A stretch of 64,000 nucleotides of DNA from Serratia sp. FDAARGOS_506 (GCF_003812745.1 NZ_CP033831.1:4650001-4714000), one strand, 5' to 3'. Shown: positions 43,917 through 54,858, counted from the stretch's first letter. The notes: a model not told the origin generated them from the letters alone. Numbers and translations are program-made.

Positions 43917-45395
43917 TTATTTCACGTCCATCTTCGGGAATTCCATTTCGCTGTACTTCACGACGCGGGTGCCGCGCGACAGCTTGTAACCGAACCAGAT
44001 CAGCAGGAACAACGGAATACCGATGTAGGTTGCTGTCACGCCGTACCAGTCGATCTTGTCTTGCAGAAACGCCTGGTAGTTCTGGCCCAGGGTAATGATC
44101 AGGCACAGCACGAAGGCGAAGATCGGCCCCAGTGGGAAGAACCCGGAACGGTACGGCAAATCATTCAGATCGCGCCCTTGCAGCATGTAACCGCGACGGA
44201 AACGATAGTGGCTGATGGCGATGCCCAACCAGGCGATGAAACCGGTCATGCCCGAGGTGTTCAGCAGCCACAGGTAAACCGACTGGTTGCCGAACATCGA
44301 GGTCAGGAAGCACAACCCGGCCACCACGCAGGTCGCGTACAGCGCGTTGCGCGGCACGCCGCCTTTCGACAGCTTGGCGAAGATGCGCGGCGCCTTGCCT
44401 TCCGACGCCAGGGTGAACAGCATGCGGGTAGACGCGTACATGCCCGAGTTACCGGCCGACAGCACCGCCGTCAGGATCACCGCGTTCATCACCGCCGCCG
44501 CCGACAGCAAGCCGGCATGCTGGAACACCAGGGTGAACGGGCTGACGCTGATGTCCTTCACGTCGTTGCGCAGCAGGCTCGGATCGGTATACGGAATGAT
44601 CAGGCTGATGATCAGAATGGCGAAGATGTAGAACAGCAGGATACGCCAGAACACCTGACGCACCGCGCGCGGGATGTTTTTACCCGGGTTTTCCGATTCG
44701 CCGGCCGCGATGCCGATAAGCTCGGTGCCCTGGAACGAGAAGCCGACGATCATGGCCACGCCGATCATCGCCGAGAAGCCACCGGCGAACGGCGCGTCCC
44801 CTATCGTCCAGTTCTGCCAGCCGGCATGCTCGCCGCCTTTCAAAATGCCGACGATCATCAGCACGCCGACGGCAATGAAGATAATCACGGTGCTGACCTT
44901 GATCAGCGCAAACCAGTATTCCGCCTCGCCGAACCCTTTCACCGAAATGTAGTTCAGCAGGAACATCAGGCCGAGGAACAGTGCGCTCCATATCCAGCCG
45001 GGGGTGTCCGGGAACCAGTAGCTCATCACCAATTGCGAAGCCACCAAGTCAACGGCGATGGTCACCGCCCAGTTGTACCAGTAGTTCCAGCCCAGCGCGA
45101 AGCCGAAGCCTTCTTCTACGTATTTGGCGCCGTAGGTGGAGAATGAACCGGAGACCGGCATAAAGGCCGCCAGTTCGCCCAAACTGGTCATCAGGAAGTA
45201 CACCATCAAACCGATCAGAGCGTAAGACAACAGCGCCCCGCCGGGGCCTGCCTGAGAAACCGTGGCGCCCGAGGCGACGAACAGGCCGGTGCCGATGGAG
45301 CCGCCGATGGCGATCATGGTCAAATGCCGGGCTTTCAGCTCACGACGCAATCCGGGTGCTTGCTGCCCCGATGTTTTTATATCCTGCTGAGCCAT
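43917..45395 (-). CDS. lysP: Lysine-specific permease LysP
   Basis: A 492-residue APC-family inner-membrane transporter with 12 membrane segments, closely matching E. coli LysP (RELKARHLTMIAIGGSIGTG; ALGWNYWYNWAVTIAVDLVA). It imports lysine with protons and in E. coli also acts as a co-sensor with CadC. I chose ATG 45395 after AGGG; 15 more residues are open upstream. It lies beside yeiE as in E. coli, which supports the assignment. Confidence 0.94.
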   Translation of the reverse strand: MAQQDIKTSGQQAPGLRRELKARHLTMIAIGGSIGTGLFVASGATVSQAGPGGALLSYALIGLMVYFLMTSLGELAAFMPVSGSFSTYGAKYVEEGFGFALGWNYWYNWAVTIAVDLVASQLVMSYWFPDTPGWIWSALFLGLMFLLNYISVKGFGEAEYWFALIKVSTVIIFIAVGVLMIVGILKGGEHAGWQNWTIGDAPFAGGFSAMIGVAMIVGFSFQGTELIGIAAGESENPGKNIPRAVRQVFWRILLFYIFAILIISLIIPYTDPSLLRNDVKDISVSPFTLVFQHAGLLSAAAVMNAVILTAVLSAGNSGMYASTRMLFTLASEGKAPRIFAKLSKGGVPRNALYATCVVAGLCFLTSMFGNQSVYLWLLNTSGMTGFIAWLGIAISHYRFRRGYMLQGRDLNDLPYRSGFFPLGPIFAFVLCLIITLGQNYQAFLQDKIDWYGVTATYIGIPLFLLIWFGYKLSRGTRVVKYSEMEFPKMDVK

Positions 45396-45612
45396 TCGTA
45401 CCCTATCTGCTCTTTGAAAAATGAGGGCGGATTGTAACAAATACCCGCCGGTGAACTAGCAACATTGCACTGATATAAGATAGCTTCATAATTCAGTGGC
45501 AATTATTAGCCACGGCCCTTATGGCCTTACTTACTCTCATTAATGTGAGCGCGCGCAGGTTTTTATGCTTTTTCCGGCCTGCGCGGCAGCAGAGGACGTG
45601 ACGCGCTGCCAA

Positions 45613-46479
45613 TTACAGCGCGCAATAGCTGAGAAAACGCTGTAATGCGTTGGAAATGTGCTTTTGCCGATGGCGGATCAGGTACAGGGTGCGCCGCAGC
45701 GGCGGCAGCGGCACCGGCAGCTCCACCAGCGCACCGCTGGCCAGCTGTTCCGCCACCACCCGCCGCGACAGGCAGCTGATGCCAATGCCGTGCCGCACTG
45801 CGTGCTTGATCGCTTCCGAGTTGCCCAGCTCCATCACCAGTTGGAAGTGCGGCAGATGCGACAGCAGCAGATGATCCAGCACCTCGCGGGTGCCCGAACC
45901 GCGTTCGCGCAGGATCCACTGTGCGTTAGCCAACGCCTCCAGCGTCGGCGGCTGACGGGTCAGCGGGTTGTCCGGCGCGGCGAACACCACCAGCTCGTCT
46001 TCCAGCCACGGCTGAGTCACCAGCTCAGGCATATGGCAAGGCCCTTCGATCAGCCCCAGATCGACGCGGAAATCCGCCACCGCCACGATCACGTCCTGGC
46101 TGTTGCCGACGTTCAGCTCCAGCGGTGTGGCCGGAAAGTCCCGGCGGTAACGGGCGATCATCTCCGGCAGCATGTAGTTGCCGATGGTGCTGCTGGCGGC
46201 GATGCGCAGCGCCCCGCCGTCATGGCGAAACAGCTGCTCGATCTCCCCCGCCTGCTCCAGCAGCGCCAGCGCCTTGGGATACAACAACCGGCCGTGCTCG
46301 TTGATCACCAGCCGTTTGCCGACGCGATCGAACAACTGCACGCCCAGCTGCCCCTCCAGATCGGCCAGTGCCGCGCTGACCGCCGATTGCGACAGCGCCA
46401 GCACCACCGAGGCCTGAGTGGTCGAACCGCTTTTTAGCACTTCGGTGAAGACTTCCAGTTGACGCAACGTGATATGCAT
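45613..46479 (-). CDS. yeiE: LysR-family regulator YeiE
   Basis: A 288-residue LysR protein with the helix-turn-helix at about residues 16-40 ([20 protein letters not shown]) and a standard effector domain. It lies between lysP and yeiH as in E. coli. YeiE proteins have been linked to the response to sulfite and to iron limitation in enterobacteria; it probably controls the yeiH gene nearby. No specific binding site could be picked with confidence. Confidence 0.9.
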   Translation of the reverse strand: MHITLRQLEVFTEVLKSGSTTQASVVLALSQSAVSAALADLEGQLGVQLFDRVGKRLVINEHGRLLYPKALALLEQAGEIEQLFRHDGGALRIAASSTIGNYMLPEMIARYRRDFPATPLELNVGNSQDVIVAVADFRVDLGLIEGPCHMPELVTQPWLEDELVVFAAPDNPLTRQPPTLEALANAQWILRERGSGTREVLDHLLLSHLPHFQLVMELGNSEAIKHAVRHGIGISCLSRRVVAEQLASGALVELPVPLPPLRRTLYLIRHRQKHISNALQRFLSYCAL

Positions 46480-46572
46480 AGCCGTCCCGGTATTGAAAAA
46501 GGATTCTGCAAGAGAATCGCAAAATGATGTGGGTAGCCCAGCGAGGCTACCCGGTATGCGGCCAATTCGGCG

Positions 46573-46770
46573 CTACTTGCCCAAGGCGACCAGCTGCGCC
46601 GCCGCGGCCAGCGCCGCTTCGCGCGGCGTGCCGGTTTCGTCCCGCTGTATTAAGTTCAACATCGCCACCAGGTGGTCGCGATCGACCACCTTGTTTTCTT
46701 CAATCAAACGCCGCACCGCACGCCCCACTTCCTGGTCTATCTGTTCTCTGCGTTGATCGTCGGTATCCAT
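46573..46770 (-). CDS. Small protein of unknown function between yeiE and yeiH
   Basis: A 65-residue, charged helical protein (MDTDDQRREQIDQEVGRAV...) with AGGAG 8 bases before the ATG. It contains LVAMLNLIQRDE and ends in alanine-rich helix and Gly-Lys. The size and helix pattern loosely recall YmgB/AriR-like connectors, but I would not assign it. It has no counterpart at this place in E. coli that I know of. Confidence 0.6.
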   Translation of the reverse strand: MDTDDQRREQIDQEVGRAVRRLIEENKVVDRDHLVAMLNLIQRDETGTPREAALAAAAQLVALGK

Positions 46771-46963
46771 CGCCTGCTCCTGTACCGTTGGAAAGTTGTC
46801 GGCAGTTCGCCGCTCTTCCTCACCCTAGCCGCAATGCGGCTTTATGCCAATGCCTGACTCAATACCACTTATTCAGATAGGTTATAAATATATAATCAAT
46901 TTCTCTTTTATTCAGCCCAAACGTACTCTTGGCAGCAAGAAACAGACTGAAGGACTGACTTTT

Positions 46964-48037
46964 ATGGCGACTGATACCACTCACACTTATCCCGAGCGAC
47001 GCTTCCCGCTGTTCGGCCTGCCGCGGCTGGTTCCGGGGCTGGTACTGACCGGCGCGCTCACCGCGCTGGCCGTCTGGGCCGGCGACATTCCCTGGGTGGC
47101 GGAGCTGGGCCTGGGCGCGCTGACGCTGGCGATCCTGCTCGGCATTCTGGTGGGCAACACGCTGTATCCTCAGTTGCAAACCGTTTGTCACGGCGGCGTG
47201 CAGTTGGCCAAGCAGCGCCTGCTGCGTCTGGGCATTATCCTTTACGGCTTCCGGCTGACCTTTCAGCAAATCGCCGACGTGGGCGCCAGCGGCATCATCA
47301 TCGATGCGCTGACCCTGACCACCACTTTCCTGCTGGCCTGCTGGCTCGGCAAGAAAGTGTTTGGCATCGACAGCCAGACCGCAATGCTGATCGGCGCCGG
47401 CAGCAGCATTTGCGGCGCGGCGGCGGTGATGGCCACCGAGCCGGTGCTGAAGGCCGACTCCAGCAAAGTGGCGGTGGCGGTTTCGACCGTGGTGGTATTC
47501 GGCACCCTGGCGATCTTCGCTTACCCGTGGCTGTATCAGTTGAACGAACACTTCCAGTGGCTGCCGTTCAGCCAGGAAACCTTCGGCATCTACGCCGGCT
47601 CCACCATCCACGAAGTGGCTCAGGTGGTCGCTGCTGGGCACGCCATCGGGCCGGACGCCGAAAATGCGGCGGTGATCGCCAAGATGATCCGCGTGATGAT
47701 GCTGGCGCCGTTCCTGTTGCTGTTGTCGGGCTACATCAGCCGTGGCAGCGCAGGCAAGGCGGAAAAATCCGCCATCACCATTCCGTGGTTTGCCGTGCTG
47801 TTTATCGCCGTCGCCGGGCTGAACTCCTTCAACCTGCTGCCGGCCACGCTGGTGCGTCACCTGATCACCGCCGACACCTGGATGCTGGCGATGGCGATGG
47901 CGGCGCTGGGGTTGACCACCCACATCAGCGCCGTGCGTCAGGCCGGGGTGAAACCGATTCTGTTAGCCACGCTGCTGTTCGCCTGGCTGCTGGTCGGCGG
48001 CGGTGCGATAAACCAACTGGTGCAACACTGGCTCTAA
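46964..48037 (+). CDS. yeiH: YeiH family membrane protein (putative sulfate/sulfite exporter family)
   Basis: A 357-residue inner-membrane protein with about ten helices and the family segments [48 protein letters not shown] and [15 protein letters not shown] chose ATG 46964 after AAGGA; the frame is open from 46844, but the added residues are AT-rich leader sequence. Its partner regulator yeiE lies across a small gene. Transport of sulfite or taurine-derived sulfur has been proposed for the family; the substrate is not certain. Upstream TTATAAATATATAATC looks like its promoter. Confidence 0.9.
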   Translation: MATDTTHTYPERRFPLFGLPRLVPGLVLTGALTALAVWAGDIPWVAELGLGALTLAILLGILVGNTLYPQLQTVCHGGVQLAKQRLLRLGIILYGFRLTFQQIADVGASGIIIDALTLTTTFLLACWLGKKVFGIDSQTAMLIGAGSSICGAAAVMATEPVLKADSSKVAVAVSTVVVFGTLAIFAYPWLYQLNEHFQWLPFSQETFGIYAGSTIHEVAQVVAAGHAIGPDAENAAVIAKMIRVMMLAPFLLLLSGYISRGSAGKAEKSAITIPWFAVLFIAVAGLNSFNLLPATLVRHLITADTWMLAMAMAALGLTTHISAVRQAGVKPILLATLLFAWLLVGGGAINQLVQHWL

Positions 48038-48049
48038 TCATTCCCTTCT

Positions 48050-48075
48050 GCGGCCCGCTTCGGCGGGCCGCATTT
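48050..48075 (+). terminator. Terminator after yeiH
   Basis: GCGGCCCGC and GCGGGCCGC pair around a TTCG tetraloop (48059-48062), followed by ATTTATT. Confidence 0.75.
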
Positions 48076-48127
48076 ATTCCACCCGCCATCAATGCCATAA
48101 TGTCACCGATAACACAGGAGAATGAAG

Positions 48128-48967
48128 ATGAAGTTTGTCGGTGCACATGTCAGCGCGTCAGGCGGCGTGGATCAGGCGGTTATCCGCGCGCACGAATTGG
48201 AGGCGACCGCGTTCGCCCTGTTCACCAAAAATCAGCGTCAATGGAAGGCCGCACCGCTGGCCGCCGACGTGATCGATAAGTTCAAGAGCGCCTGCGCGCA
48301 GTACGGTTTCGGGCCGGGCCAAATCCTGCCGCACGACAGCTACCTGATCAACCTGGGTCATCCGGTGGCCGACGCGTTGGAAAAATCGCGCGAGGCGTTC
48401 ATTGACGAACTGCAACGCTGCGAACAGCTGGGGCTGACGCTGCTGAACTTCCACCCGGGCAGCCATCTGCTGCAAATCGATGAAGACAAGTGCCTGGCGC
48501 GTATCGCCGAATCGATCAACATCGCGTTGGATAAAACCGCCGGCGTGACGGCGGTGATCGAAAACACCGCCGGCCAGGGCAGCAACCTGGGCTTCAAATT
48601 CGAACATCTGGCGGCGATCATCGACGGCGTGGAAGACAAGAGCCGCGTCGGCGTCTGCATCGATACCTGCCACGCCTTCGCCGCCGGTTACGATCTGCGT
48701 ACTGAAGAAGAATGCGAGCGCACTTTTAAGCAGCTTGGCGACATCGTCGGTTTCAACTACCTGTGCGGCATGCACCTGAACGACGCCAAGAGCGAGTTCA
48801 ACAGCCGCGTCGATCGCCACCACAGCCTGGGGGAAGGCAACATCGGCAAAACGGTGTTCAGCTACATCATGCGCGATCCGCGTTTCGACAATATCCCGCT
48901 GATTCTGGAAACGGTAAACCCGGATATCTGGGCGGAAGAGATCGCCTGGCTGAAAGCGCAACAGTAA
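48128..48967 (+). CDS. nfo: Endonuclease IV
   Basis: A 279-residue AP endonuclease. It cuts DNA on the 5' side of abasic sites during base excision repair, using three zinc ions. The three family signatures are present: [32 protein letters not shown] and [23 protein letters not shown] 48128 is preferred over 48122 because AGGAG is 7 bases away and the product then begins MKFVGAHVS as in E. coli. The neighbours yeiH and fru match E. coli. Confidence 0.96.
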   Translation: MKFVGAHVSASGGVDQAVIRAHELEATAFALFTKNQRQWKAAPLAADVIDKFKSACAQYGFGPGQILPHDSYLINLGHPVADALEKSREAFIDELQRCEQLGLTLLNFHPGSHLLQIDEDKCLARIAESINIALDKTAGVTAVIENTAGQGSNLGFKFEHLAAIIDGVEDKSRVGVCIDTCHAFAAGYDLRTEEECERTFKQLGDIVGFNYLCGMHLNDAKSEFNSRVDRHHSLGEGNIGKTVFSYIMRDPRFDNIPLILETVNPDIWAEEIAWLKAQQ

Positions 48968-48987
48968 CGCCGCGCCAAAACGACAAA

Positions 48988-49013
48988 ACCGGAGCCTGGG
49001 CTCCGGTTTTTTT
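48988..49013. terminator. Bidirectional terminator between nfo and fruA
   Basis: ACCGGAGC and GCTCCGGT pair around CTGG, with seven T after it. It serves nfo and, on the other strand, the end of fruA. Confidence 0.9.
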
Positions 49014-49028
49014 ATGGCTGAATCGCCG

Positions 49029-50711
49029 TTACGCCACGCTGGCCGCCGGCACTTCAGCACGCTTCAGCAGGGCGTAAGCCACGCCAGCCAGCAGGGTCCC
49101 GGCGGCGATCGCCGCCAGGTACAGCAACACCGGCGTGATCGCGCCCGGGATCAGCAGCACAAACAATCCACCGTGCGGTGCCATCAGTTTGGCACCGAAC
49201 GCCATCGACAGCGCACCGGTCAGCGCACCGCCGGCGATGCAGCACGGCAGCACGCGCATCGGATCGCGGGCGGCAAACGGGATCGCCCCTTCAGAGATAA
49301 AGCACAGGCCCAGCACCAACGCCGCTTTGCCGCCTTCGCGTTCGGATTTCTCGAACTTGTGGCGTGCCAGCAGCGTCGCCAGCCCCATCGCCAGCGGTGG
49401 CACCATACCGGCAGCCATGATGGCCGCCATTGGCGCATACACCGAGGAGCTGAGCAGCGCCACGCCAAAAGCGTAGGCCGCTTTGTTCACCGGGCCGCCC
49501 ATGTCGGTACACATCATCGCGCCAAGGATCGCTCCCATCAGCACCGCGTTGGCAGTGCCCAGCGACTGCAGCCAATGGGTCAGGCCTTCCATGATTTTCG
49601 CCACCGGCGTGCCGACCACGTAAATCATGATAAGACCGGTAATCAGGCTGGCCACCAGCGGGATGATCAGGATCGGCTTCAGCGCTTCCATGCTCTGCGG
49701 CAGGCGCAGCTTGCTGCTGATCGCTTTGGCGACGTACCCCGCCAGGAAACCGGCGATGATGCCGCCGAGGAACCCGGCGCCGGTGCTCACCGCCAGCATG
49801 CCGCCGATCAGGCCCGGCGTCAGGCCCGGACGATCCGCGATGGAAAAGGCGATGAAACCGGCCAATACCGGCACCATCAGCGCAAAGGCGGAGCCGCCGC
49901 CGATCTGCATCAGCGCCGCAGCCAGCGTGCCTTTGACTTCAAACGCCTTGATGCCGAACACGAACGACAGCGCGATGCACAGACCGCCGGCCACCACCAT
50001 CGGCAACATGTAAGACACGCCGGTCAGCAGGTGGCGATACGGGCCGTTGCCCTCTTTCTTCTTACCCGCCGGCGCCGCGTTGCCGCGCTGCTGCGGCTGG
50101 AATACCTCGGCCGCGGTCAGCGCCCTATCCAGTTCCTGGGCAGTTTTCTTCAGCGCCAGGCCGGTGGAAGTGCGGTACATCGGCTTACCGGCAAACTTAT
50201 CCAGATCCACCTCGATATCCGCCGCGACGATCACCAGATCCGCCGCCGCCACCTCTTCCGGGGTGATGGCATTGCCGGCGCCGACGGAGCCGCGCGTTTC
50301 CACCTTCACCCACCAGCCGCGTTTCTTCGCTTCACTTTCAATGGCTTCGGCCGCCATAAAGGTGTGCGCCACGCCGGTTGGGCAAGCGGTGATCGCCACA
50401 ATGCGTTTTTGTCCAGCGACTTTCACCGGCGCCGCCTGCGGCGCCTGATAGGTTTCAGCTTGAGTCTTGGCGCGCGCCAGAAACGCGTCCGGTTCACGCA
50501 CCGCCTGTTCCACGTCGCCCACATACACCAATTTGCCGTTCAGCTCGGCGTCAGCAGGGGCAGACTGCCCCGCCACCGCCACCAGTTCGGCGTCCTGCAG
50601 TGTCTCGACCAGCGTCAGGCCGGCTTTGGCCGCGGCGGCCTCCAGCATGCGTTTCGCCAGGTGGCCACGAGCCTGCCCCAGCGAACTGTCTACCATCAGC
50701 AGCGTTTTCAT
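49029..50711 (-). CDS. fruA: PTS fructose-specific enzyme IIBC (FruA)
   Basis: A 560-residue membrane protein. A degenerate IIB' domain (residues 1 to about 90) precedes the functional IIB domain with phosphocysteine Cys110 (AITACPTGVAHTF), and the IIC domain with about ten helices follows (VSYMLPMVVAGGLCIALSF). It takes phosphate from FruB and imports fructose as fructose 1-phosphate. It is the last gene of fruBKA, 11 bases after fruK. Confidence 0.96.
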   Translation of the reverse strand: MKTLLMVDSSLGQARGHLAKRMLEAAAAKAGLTLVETLQDAELVAVAGQSAPADAELNGKLVYVGDVEQAVREPDAFLARAKTQAETYQAPQAAPVKVAGQKRIVAITACPTGVAHTFMAAEAIESEAKKRGWWVKVETRGSVGAGNAITPEEVAAADLVIVAADIEVDLDKFAGKPMYRTSTGLALKKTAQELDRALTAAEVFQPQQRGNAAPAGKKKEGNGPYRHLLTGVSYMLPMVVAGGLCIALSFVFGIKAFEVKGTLAAALMQIGGGSAFALMVPVLAGFIAFSIADRPGLTPGLIGGMLAVSTGAGFLGGIIAGFLAGYVAKAISSKLRLPQSMEALKPILIIPLVASLITGLIMIYVVGTPVAKIMEGLTHWLQSLGTANAVLMGAILGAMMCTDMGGPVNKAAYAFGVALLSSSVYAPMAAIMAAGMVPPLAMGLATLLARHKFEKSEREGGKAALVLGLCFISEGAIPFAARDPMRVLPCCIAGGALTGALSMAFGAKLMAPHGGLFVLLIPGAITPVLLYLAAIAAGTLLAGVAYALLKRAEVPAASVA

Positions 50712-50722
50712 TCTGCCTCCTG

Positions 50723-51664
50723 CTATTGATTGAAAGGTTTCAGATCGACGCGCGCCATCATCGCGGCCAACTGGGGACGATCGGTCACGCCGACGTTGCT
50801 CTGGCTGACCGCCAGCGCCGCTACCGCCGTGGCCAGACGCAGGGTGTGTTCGCTGGATTCGCGCATCAGCAGGCCATAAATCAGGCCCCCAACCATCGAA
50901 TCGCCGGCGCCCACGGTGCTGACCACCTCACAGGACGGCGGTTTGGCGATCCAGGCGCCGGAAGCGTTAACCCACAGCGCGCCTTCCGCGCCGAGAGAGA
51001 TCACCACGTGGGCGATGCCCTGTTCGCGCAGCGCATGCGCGGCCTCGACCACGTCCGCCAGCGTCGGCAGCGGGCGGCCGGCCCAGATTTCCAGCTCGCG
51101 GCGGTTCGGCTTCACCAGCCACGGTGAGGCCTTCAGCCCGGCGACCAGCGCTTCGCGGCTGCTGTCGAAAATGATGCACGGGCACTTGGCGCGCAGCTGG
51201 GTCATCCAGTCGGTAAAGGCATCGGGATCGACGCCGGCCGGCAGGCTGCCGCTTACCGCTACCATGTCGAACTGGCCCAGCCAGCTCAGCGAGTCGCTGA
51301 CGAAGCGATCCCAGTCCTGCGGCGTGACTTCAAAACCGGAGAAGTTGAAGTCGGTGACTTCGCCGTCTTTTTCCGTCAGCTTGACGTTAATGCGGGTGCG
51401 GCCCGGCACCACCTGGAAGCGGTTGGCGATCCCCAGATCGCTGAACAGCAGCTGGAAACCGTCCTGATTGTCTTTGCCCAGAAAACCGCCGACGGTGACG
51501 TCGATGCCCAAATCCTTCAACACTTTGGCGACGTTGATGCCCTTACCGGCGGCGTGCAAGCCGGCGGTTTTTACCCGGTTGACTTCCCCGCGCTCGATCT
51601 GCGGGCAGAAACCCACCAGATCGTACGCCGGGTTCAGGGTGATTGTTGCTACTCTTCTGCTCAT
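50723..51664 (-). CDS. fruK: 1-Phosphofructokinase
   Basis: A 313-residue PfkB-family kinase converting fructose 1-phosphate to fructose 1,6-bisphosphate with ATP. It begins with [12 protein letters not shown], and has the [12 protein letters not shown] substrate motif and the catalytic [14 protein letters not shown] with its Asp base. It overlaps the fruB stop by 4 bases. Confidence 0.96.
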   Translation of the reverse strand: MSRRVATITLNPAYDLVGFCPQIERGEVNRVKTAGLHAAGKGINVAKVLKDLGIDVTVGGFLGKDNQDGFQLLFSDLGIANRFQVVPGRTRINVKLTEKDGEVTDFNFSGFEVTPQDWDRFVSDSLSWLGQFDMVAVSGSLPAGVDPDAFTDWMTQLRAKCPCIIFDSSREALVAGLKASPWLVKPNRRELEIWAGRPLPTLADVVEAAHALREQGIAHVVISLGAEGALWVNASGAWIAKPPSCEVVSTVGAGDSMVGGLIYGLLMRESSEHTLRLATAVAALAVSQSNVGVTDRPQLAAMMARVDLKPFNQ

Positions 51665-52794
51665 GCTGCGCCCTCGCCCAGTCCTTCATTAATCGCTTCG
51701 CCGATCGCCTTCAGCGCGGCTTCAGCATCTTCTCCATTGGCGGTAAAGCGCAGGTGATGCCCTTTCTTCACGCCCAGCGCCACCACCTTCATCAGGCTGC
51801 GCCCGTTGGCCGGCTTACCGCTGCCGTCCAGGTTGGTGACGGTGATATCACTGTTGAAACTTTTGATCACGTTGACCAACGCCGTACCCGGCCGTGCGTG
51901 TAGGCCATGCTCGTTGCGGATCACGAACTCGGCGCTCAACACGCTGCTTTCCTCAGCCACTTCGCTGGTCAGTAGCGCCAGCACTCCGGCGGCATCCGCC
52001 TTCAGCAAGCGTTCAGCTTTGTTGACCAGCAGCAGATCGCCGAGGTAGTTGAGCACCGCCAGCGGCTGTGCATCGGCGACCGACACCGTCAGCAGCAGCG
52101 CCACTGGCTCGCCGTCTTCAACGAAAGCCTGCGCCGGGCGGCTGACGGTGGCCGCGCTGGCCAGGTTGCCTTCGACGCTGTCGCTCAGCCAGATGCCCTG
52201 CCCCAGGTTCAGCGGCTTGCGGGTGATGGCATCGCTGACGAACTGCGCGTTGACCGCACCAATCTTTTGCAGCCGGCCGGCGTTCAGCGCCTGCAGCGTC
52301 ATCAGGCTGTCAGCCGCGACGTCGAGCGCAATCAGCGAAACGTCGAACTGGAATTCGGCGCTCTGCTGCTCGCCCATCAGCAGGCTGCGCAGTTCTTCCG
52401 CAGAGGTGGTTTTCGCCAGCCGTTCCGCCACGCTGTCATCGCTCAGCACGTGAGTAAGCTGGCGCAGCAGCGCCAAATGCTCATCGGAACGGGCGGCGAT
52501 GCCGATCGCCACATAGGCGGTCTGGCCTTCGCCCCAGGCAATGCCCTGCGGGAACTGGAACACCTGCACGCCGGTTTTCAGCACCAGATCGCGGGTATCG
52601 GTGGTGCCGTGCGGAATGGCGATGCCGTTGCCCAGGTAGGTGGACGTCTGCAGTTCGCGCTGCAGCATGCCGTCCACGTAGCCGGCGCTGACGCAGCCGG
52701 CTTCGGTCAGGGCGGCGGCCACCTGGCGAATGGCTTCCTGTTTACCGTCGGCAACGGCACCCAGATGAATGTCTTGCGGTGACAACTGGAACAT
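51661..52794 (-). CDS. fruB: Fructose PTS diphosphoryl transfer protein (FruB)
   Basis: A 377-residue protein with an N-terminal IIA-Fru domain (phosphorylated His62 in [11 protein letters not shown]), a central linker domain, and a C-terminal HPr-like FPr domain (His299 in [11 protein letters not shown]). It carries phosphate from enzyme I to FruA. It is the first gene of the operon; two Cra boxes lie directly upstream. Confidence 0.96.
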   Translation of the reverse strand: MFQLSPQDIHLGAVADGKQEAIRQVAAALTEAGCVSAGYVDGMLQRELQTSTYLGNGIAIPHGTTDTRDLVLKTGVQVFQFPQGIAWGEGQTAYVAIGIAARSDEHLALLRQLTHVLSDDSVAERLAKTTSAEELRSLLMGEQQSAEFQFDVSLIALDVAADSLMTLQALNAGRLQKIGAVNAQFVSDAITRKPLNLGQGIWLSDSVEGNLASAATVSRPAQAFVEDGEPVALLLTVSVADAQPLAVLNYLGDLLLVNKAERLLKADAAGVLALLTSEVAEESSVLSAEFVIRNEHGLHARPGTALVNVIKSFNSDITVTNLDGSGKPANGRSLMKVVALGVKKGHHLRFTANGEDAEAALKAIGEAINEGLGEGAA

Positions 52795-52814
52795 GATTCT
52801 CCTCTCCTGCTGAA

Positions 52815-52829
52815 TTGAATCGTTTCAGC
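52815..52829. promoter_or_regulatory. Cra (FruR) box 1 of the fru operon
   Basis: TTGAATCGTTTCAGC is, on the minus strand, GCTGAAACGATTCAA, one change from the strong Cra site GCTGAAACGTTTCAA. It is 20 bases from the fruB start and would block transcription when fructose 1-phosphate is absent. Confidence 0.88.
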
Positions 52830-52879
52830 TTCATTGAGAAAAAGGAGCGCTATCCGCTCGCCACAAGCGGCCGGATAAC

Positions 52880-52895
52880 GCTGAAACGTTTCAAG
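52880..52895. promoter_or_regulatory. Cra (FruR) box 2 of the fru operon
   Basis: GCTGAAACGTTTCAAG matches the Cra consensus. Two operators upstream of fruB are also found in E. coli. Confidence 0.92.
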
Positions 52896-53041
52896 GAGTG
52901 TGTGAGCAGCGCAAGACGAAAGCAAGCTTTCTCACTTTCGCCATTGCAGATTTTTGAGCTTACGCACACTTTCGCCGGCACATTGGTCAGCGCCGGGGCG
53001 AAATGACATACTGTGCTGAAACTTTGCTGACGGAGAAAAGC

Positions 53042-53464
53042 ATGAACGTAGTGACGGGCATCGGGGTGATCATCGTCAACCCGCAAGGCGAGATTTTGTT
53101 GGGTAAACGCTGCGGCTCCCACGCGCCCTTTTGGTCGATCCCTGGCGGACACCTGGAGGCCGGTGAAACCTTCGAGCAGTGCGCCCAACGCGAAATCGCC
53201 GAAGAGACCGGGCTGCTCATCGATCCGCCTCGCTTCGTGGGCGTCAGCAACAATCTGCAAACCTGGCGCGCCGAAGGCAAACACACGGTGTCTATCTGCC
53301 TGCAGGTAGATCATCCCGGTGGAGACGCCGAGCTGAGAGAACCCGAGAAATGCGCCGAGTGGCGCTGGTGCGCGCCAGATGCCCTACCGGAGCCGCATTT
53401 CGAAGCCAGCCGCACCGCCATCCGCCTGTGGCTGAGCGGCCAGGCCTATGTGCCCACGGTCTGA
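53042..53464 (+). CDS. Nudix hydrolase (nucleotide pyrophosphatase type)
   Basis: A 140-residue protein with a perfect Nudix box at residues 36-58 (GHLEAGE ... REIAEETGL). The overall sequence resembles the MutT/NUDT15-like group that cleaves nucleoside triphosphates. The substrate is not readable. ATG 53042 follows GGAG. It is divergent from fruB and sits between the fru operon and an oxide reductase operon. Confidence 0.88.
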   Translation: MNVVTGIGVIIVNPQGEILLGKRCGSHAPFWSIPGGHLEAGETFEQCAQREIAEETGLLIDPPRFVGVSNNLQTWRAEGKHTVSICLQVDHPGGDAELREPEKCAEWRWCAPDALPEPHFEASRTAIRLWLSGQAYVPTV

Positions 53465-53470
53465 TCCATC

Positions 53471-53491
53471 GCGAGCGCATGTTGCGCTCGC
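53471..53491 (+). terminator. Hairpin after the Nudix gene
   Basis: GCGAGCGCA and TGCGCTCGC pair perfectly around TGT, six bases after the stop. No T tract follows. Confidence 0.6.
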
Positions 53492-53511
53492 TTCCCCTGC
53501 CGTACCGCCCC

Positions 53512-53539
53512 ACCGCTATATACATCAGAATATAACGCT
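53512..53539. promoter_or_regulatory. Candidate ModE site upstream of the oxide reductase operon
   Basis: ACCGCTATATA, six bases (CATCAG) and AATATAACGCT match the ModE consensus ATCGnTATATA-N6-TATATAACGAT at nearly all positions. ModE with molybdate activates or represses molybdenum enzyme genes; the reductase downstream binds molybdopterin. Confidence 0.6.
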
Positions 53540-53697
53540 ATTTTTTGCGATATATGCCATTTTTTTGACTACGGATAACCCTATGGGGTTAACCCTCTTC
53601 TATTATTATCCCTGCAATCGACGTGGCATTCTGACCTCCGGTCGGCGGCCTTTTGGCAAGATTTTATTTTAAATTCATAATTATAAGCGGGTTTACC

Positions 53698-54858
53698 ATG
53701 AGCAAAAAACTGACTGGCTTTGAAAAAAAGCGCCGGTGGGGATGGCTATGGCTTTTGCTGCTGGGGATTATCCTCGGCGCAGCGCTGTTGGCCGGGACCG
53801 CCACCGTCTTCCATAAAACCAGCGATACCGCCTTCTGCGTTTCCTGCCACACCATGCAACAGCCGCTGGCCGAATATCAGGGCAGCGTCCACTTCCAAAA
53901 CACCAAGGGCATCCGCGCCGAGTGCGCCGACTGCCACGTGCCGCACCAGCCGATCGATTACCTGTGGACCAAGATCCGCGCGGTGAAAGACATTTATGGC
54001 GAGATGGTCGGCACCATTGATACGCCGGAAAAATACGAAGCGCACAAGCTGGCGATGGCGCAATCAGTCTGGAAAACGCTAAAAGAGAACGACTCGGCCA
54101 CTTGCCGATCTTGCCACAGCTACGACGCCATGGACATCACCGCCCAGCGCCCTGAAGCGCGCCTGCAGCACCCGGTGGCAATCAAACAGGGCGAGACCTG
54201 CATCGATTGCCATAAGGGCGTGGCCCACATCCTGCCGGATATGAGCGGCGAAACCCAGGCCGGCGCCGCCGAGTTGGCGAAGGCTGCGGCGCTGACCGCA
54301 CCGGACGCCACCACCCTCTACACCATCGCGACCGAACCGTTCTTCCTCAGTGCGGACGACAGCCATAACGCCGGCAACCTGATGCCGTCCACCGAAGTGC
54401 AGGTGGTGAAGCAGGATGGCGACAAAGTGTTGGCCACCGTGAGCGGCTGGCAGCAGGACGGCGTCAGCGAAGTGTTCTACGCCGCGCAGGGCAAACGCAT
54501 CCTCAGCGTGCTGCTGGGCGAAGACGCACGCAAACAGCTGAAGACCGCCTCCACCCAGACCGACGCGGAAACCGGCCTGGTCTGGCACCAGGTTTCTCTG
54601 CAGGTGTGGCTGCCGCGCAAACAGTTGATCGACGATCAGCAAAAAATCTGGCGCTACGCTGCGGACATGATGTCGGCCAACTGCACCGGCTGCCACGGGC
54701 TGACCGCGCTCGATCGCTTCAACGCCAACCAATGGATCGGCGTCATCAAAGGCATGGCGCCGCGCACCTCGCTGACGCAGGAACAGCTGCGCGTGCTGAC
54801 GCAATACGTACAAAAACACGCCAGCGACATGCCACCTGCCGCACCGGCCAAGCTTTAA
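53698..54858 (+). CDS. Pentahaem c-type cytochrome of the TorC/TorY (NapC/NirT) family
   Basis: A 386-residue protein with one N-terminal membrane anchor (residues about 14-35) and five CxxCH haem sites: CVSCH, CADCH, CRSCH, CIDCH in the NapC-like part, and CTGCH in a C-terminal single-haem domain. This five-haem layout is that of TorC and TorY. It takes electrons from menaquinol and passes them to the periplasmic reductase encoded 13 bases downstream. ATG 53698 has only a weak ribosome binding site. No torD, torR, torS or torT gene is near. Confidence 0.9.
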   Translation: MSKKLTGFEKKRRWGWLWLLLLGIILGAALLAGTATVFHKTSDTAFCVSCHTMQQPLAEYQGSVHFQNTKGIRAECADCHVPHQPIDYLWTKIRAVKDIYGEMVGTIDTPEKYEAHKLAMAQSVWKTLKENDSATCRSCHSYDAMDITAQRPEARLQHPVAIKQGETCIDCHKGVAHILPDMSGETQAGAAELAKAAALTAPDATTLYTIATEPFFLSADDSHNAGNLMPSTEVQVVKQDGDKVLATVSGWQQDGVSEVFYAAQGKRILSVLLGEDARKQLKTASTQTDAETGLVWHQVSLQVWLPRKQLIDDQQKIWRYAADMMSANCTGCHGLTALDRFNANQWIGVIKGMAPRTSLTQEQLRVLTQYVQKHASDMPPAAPAKL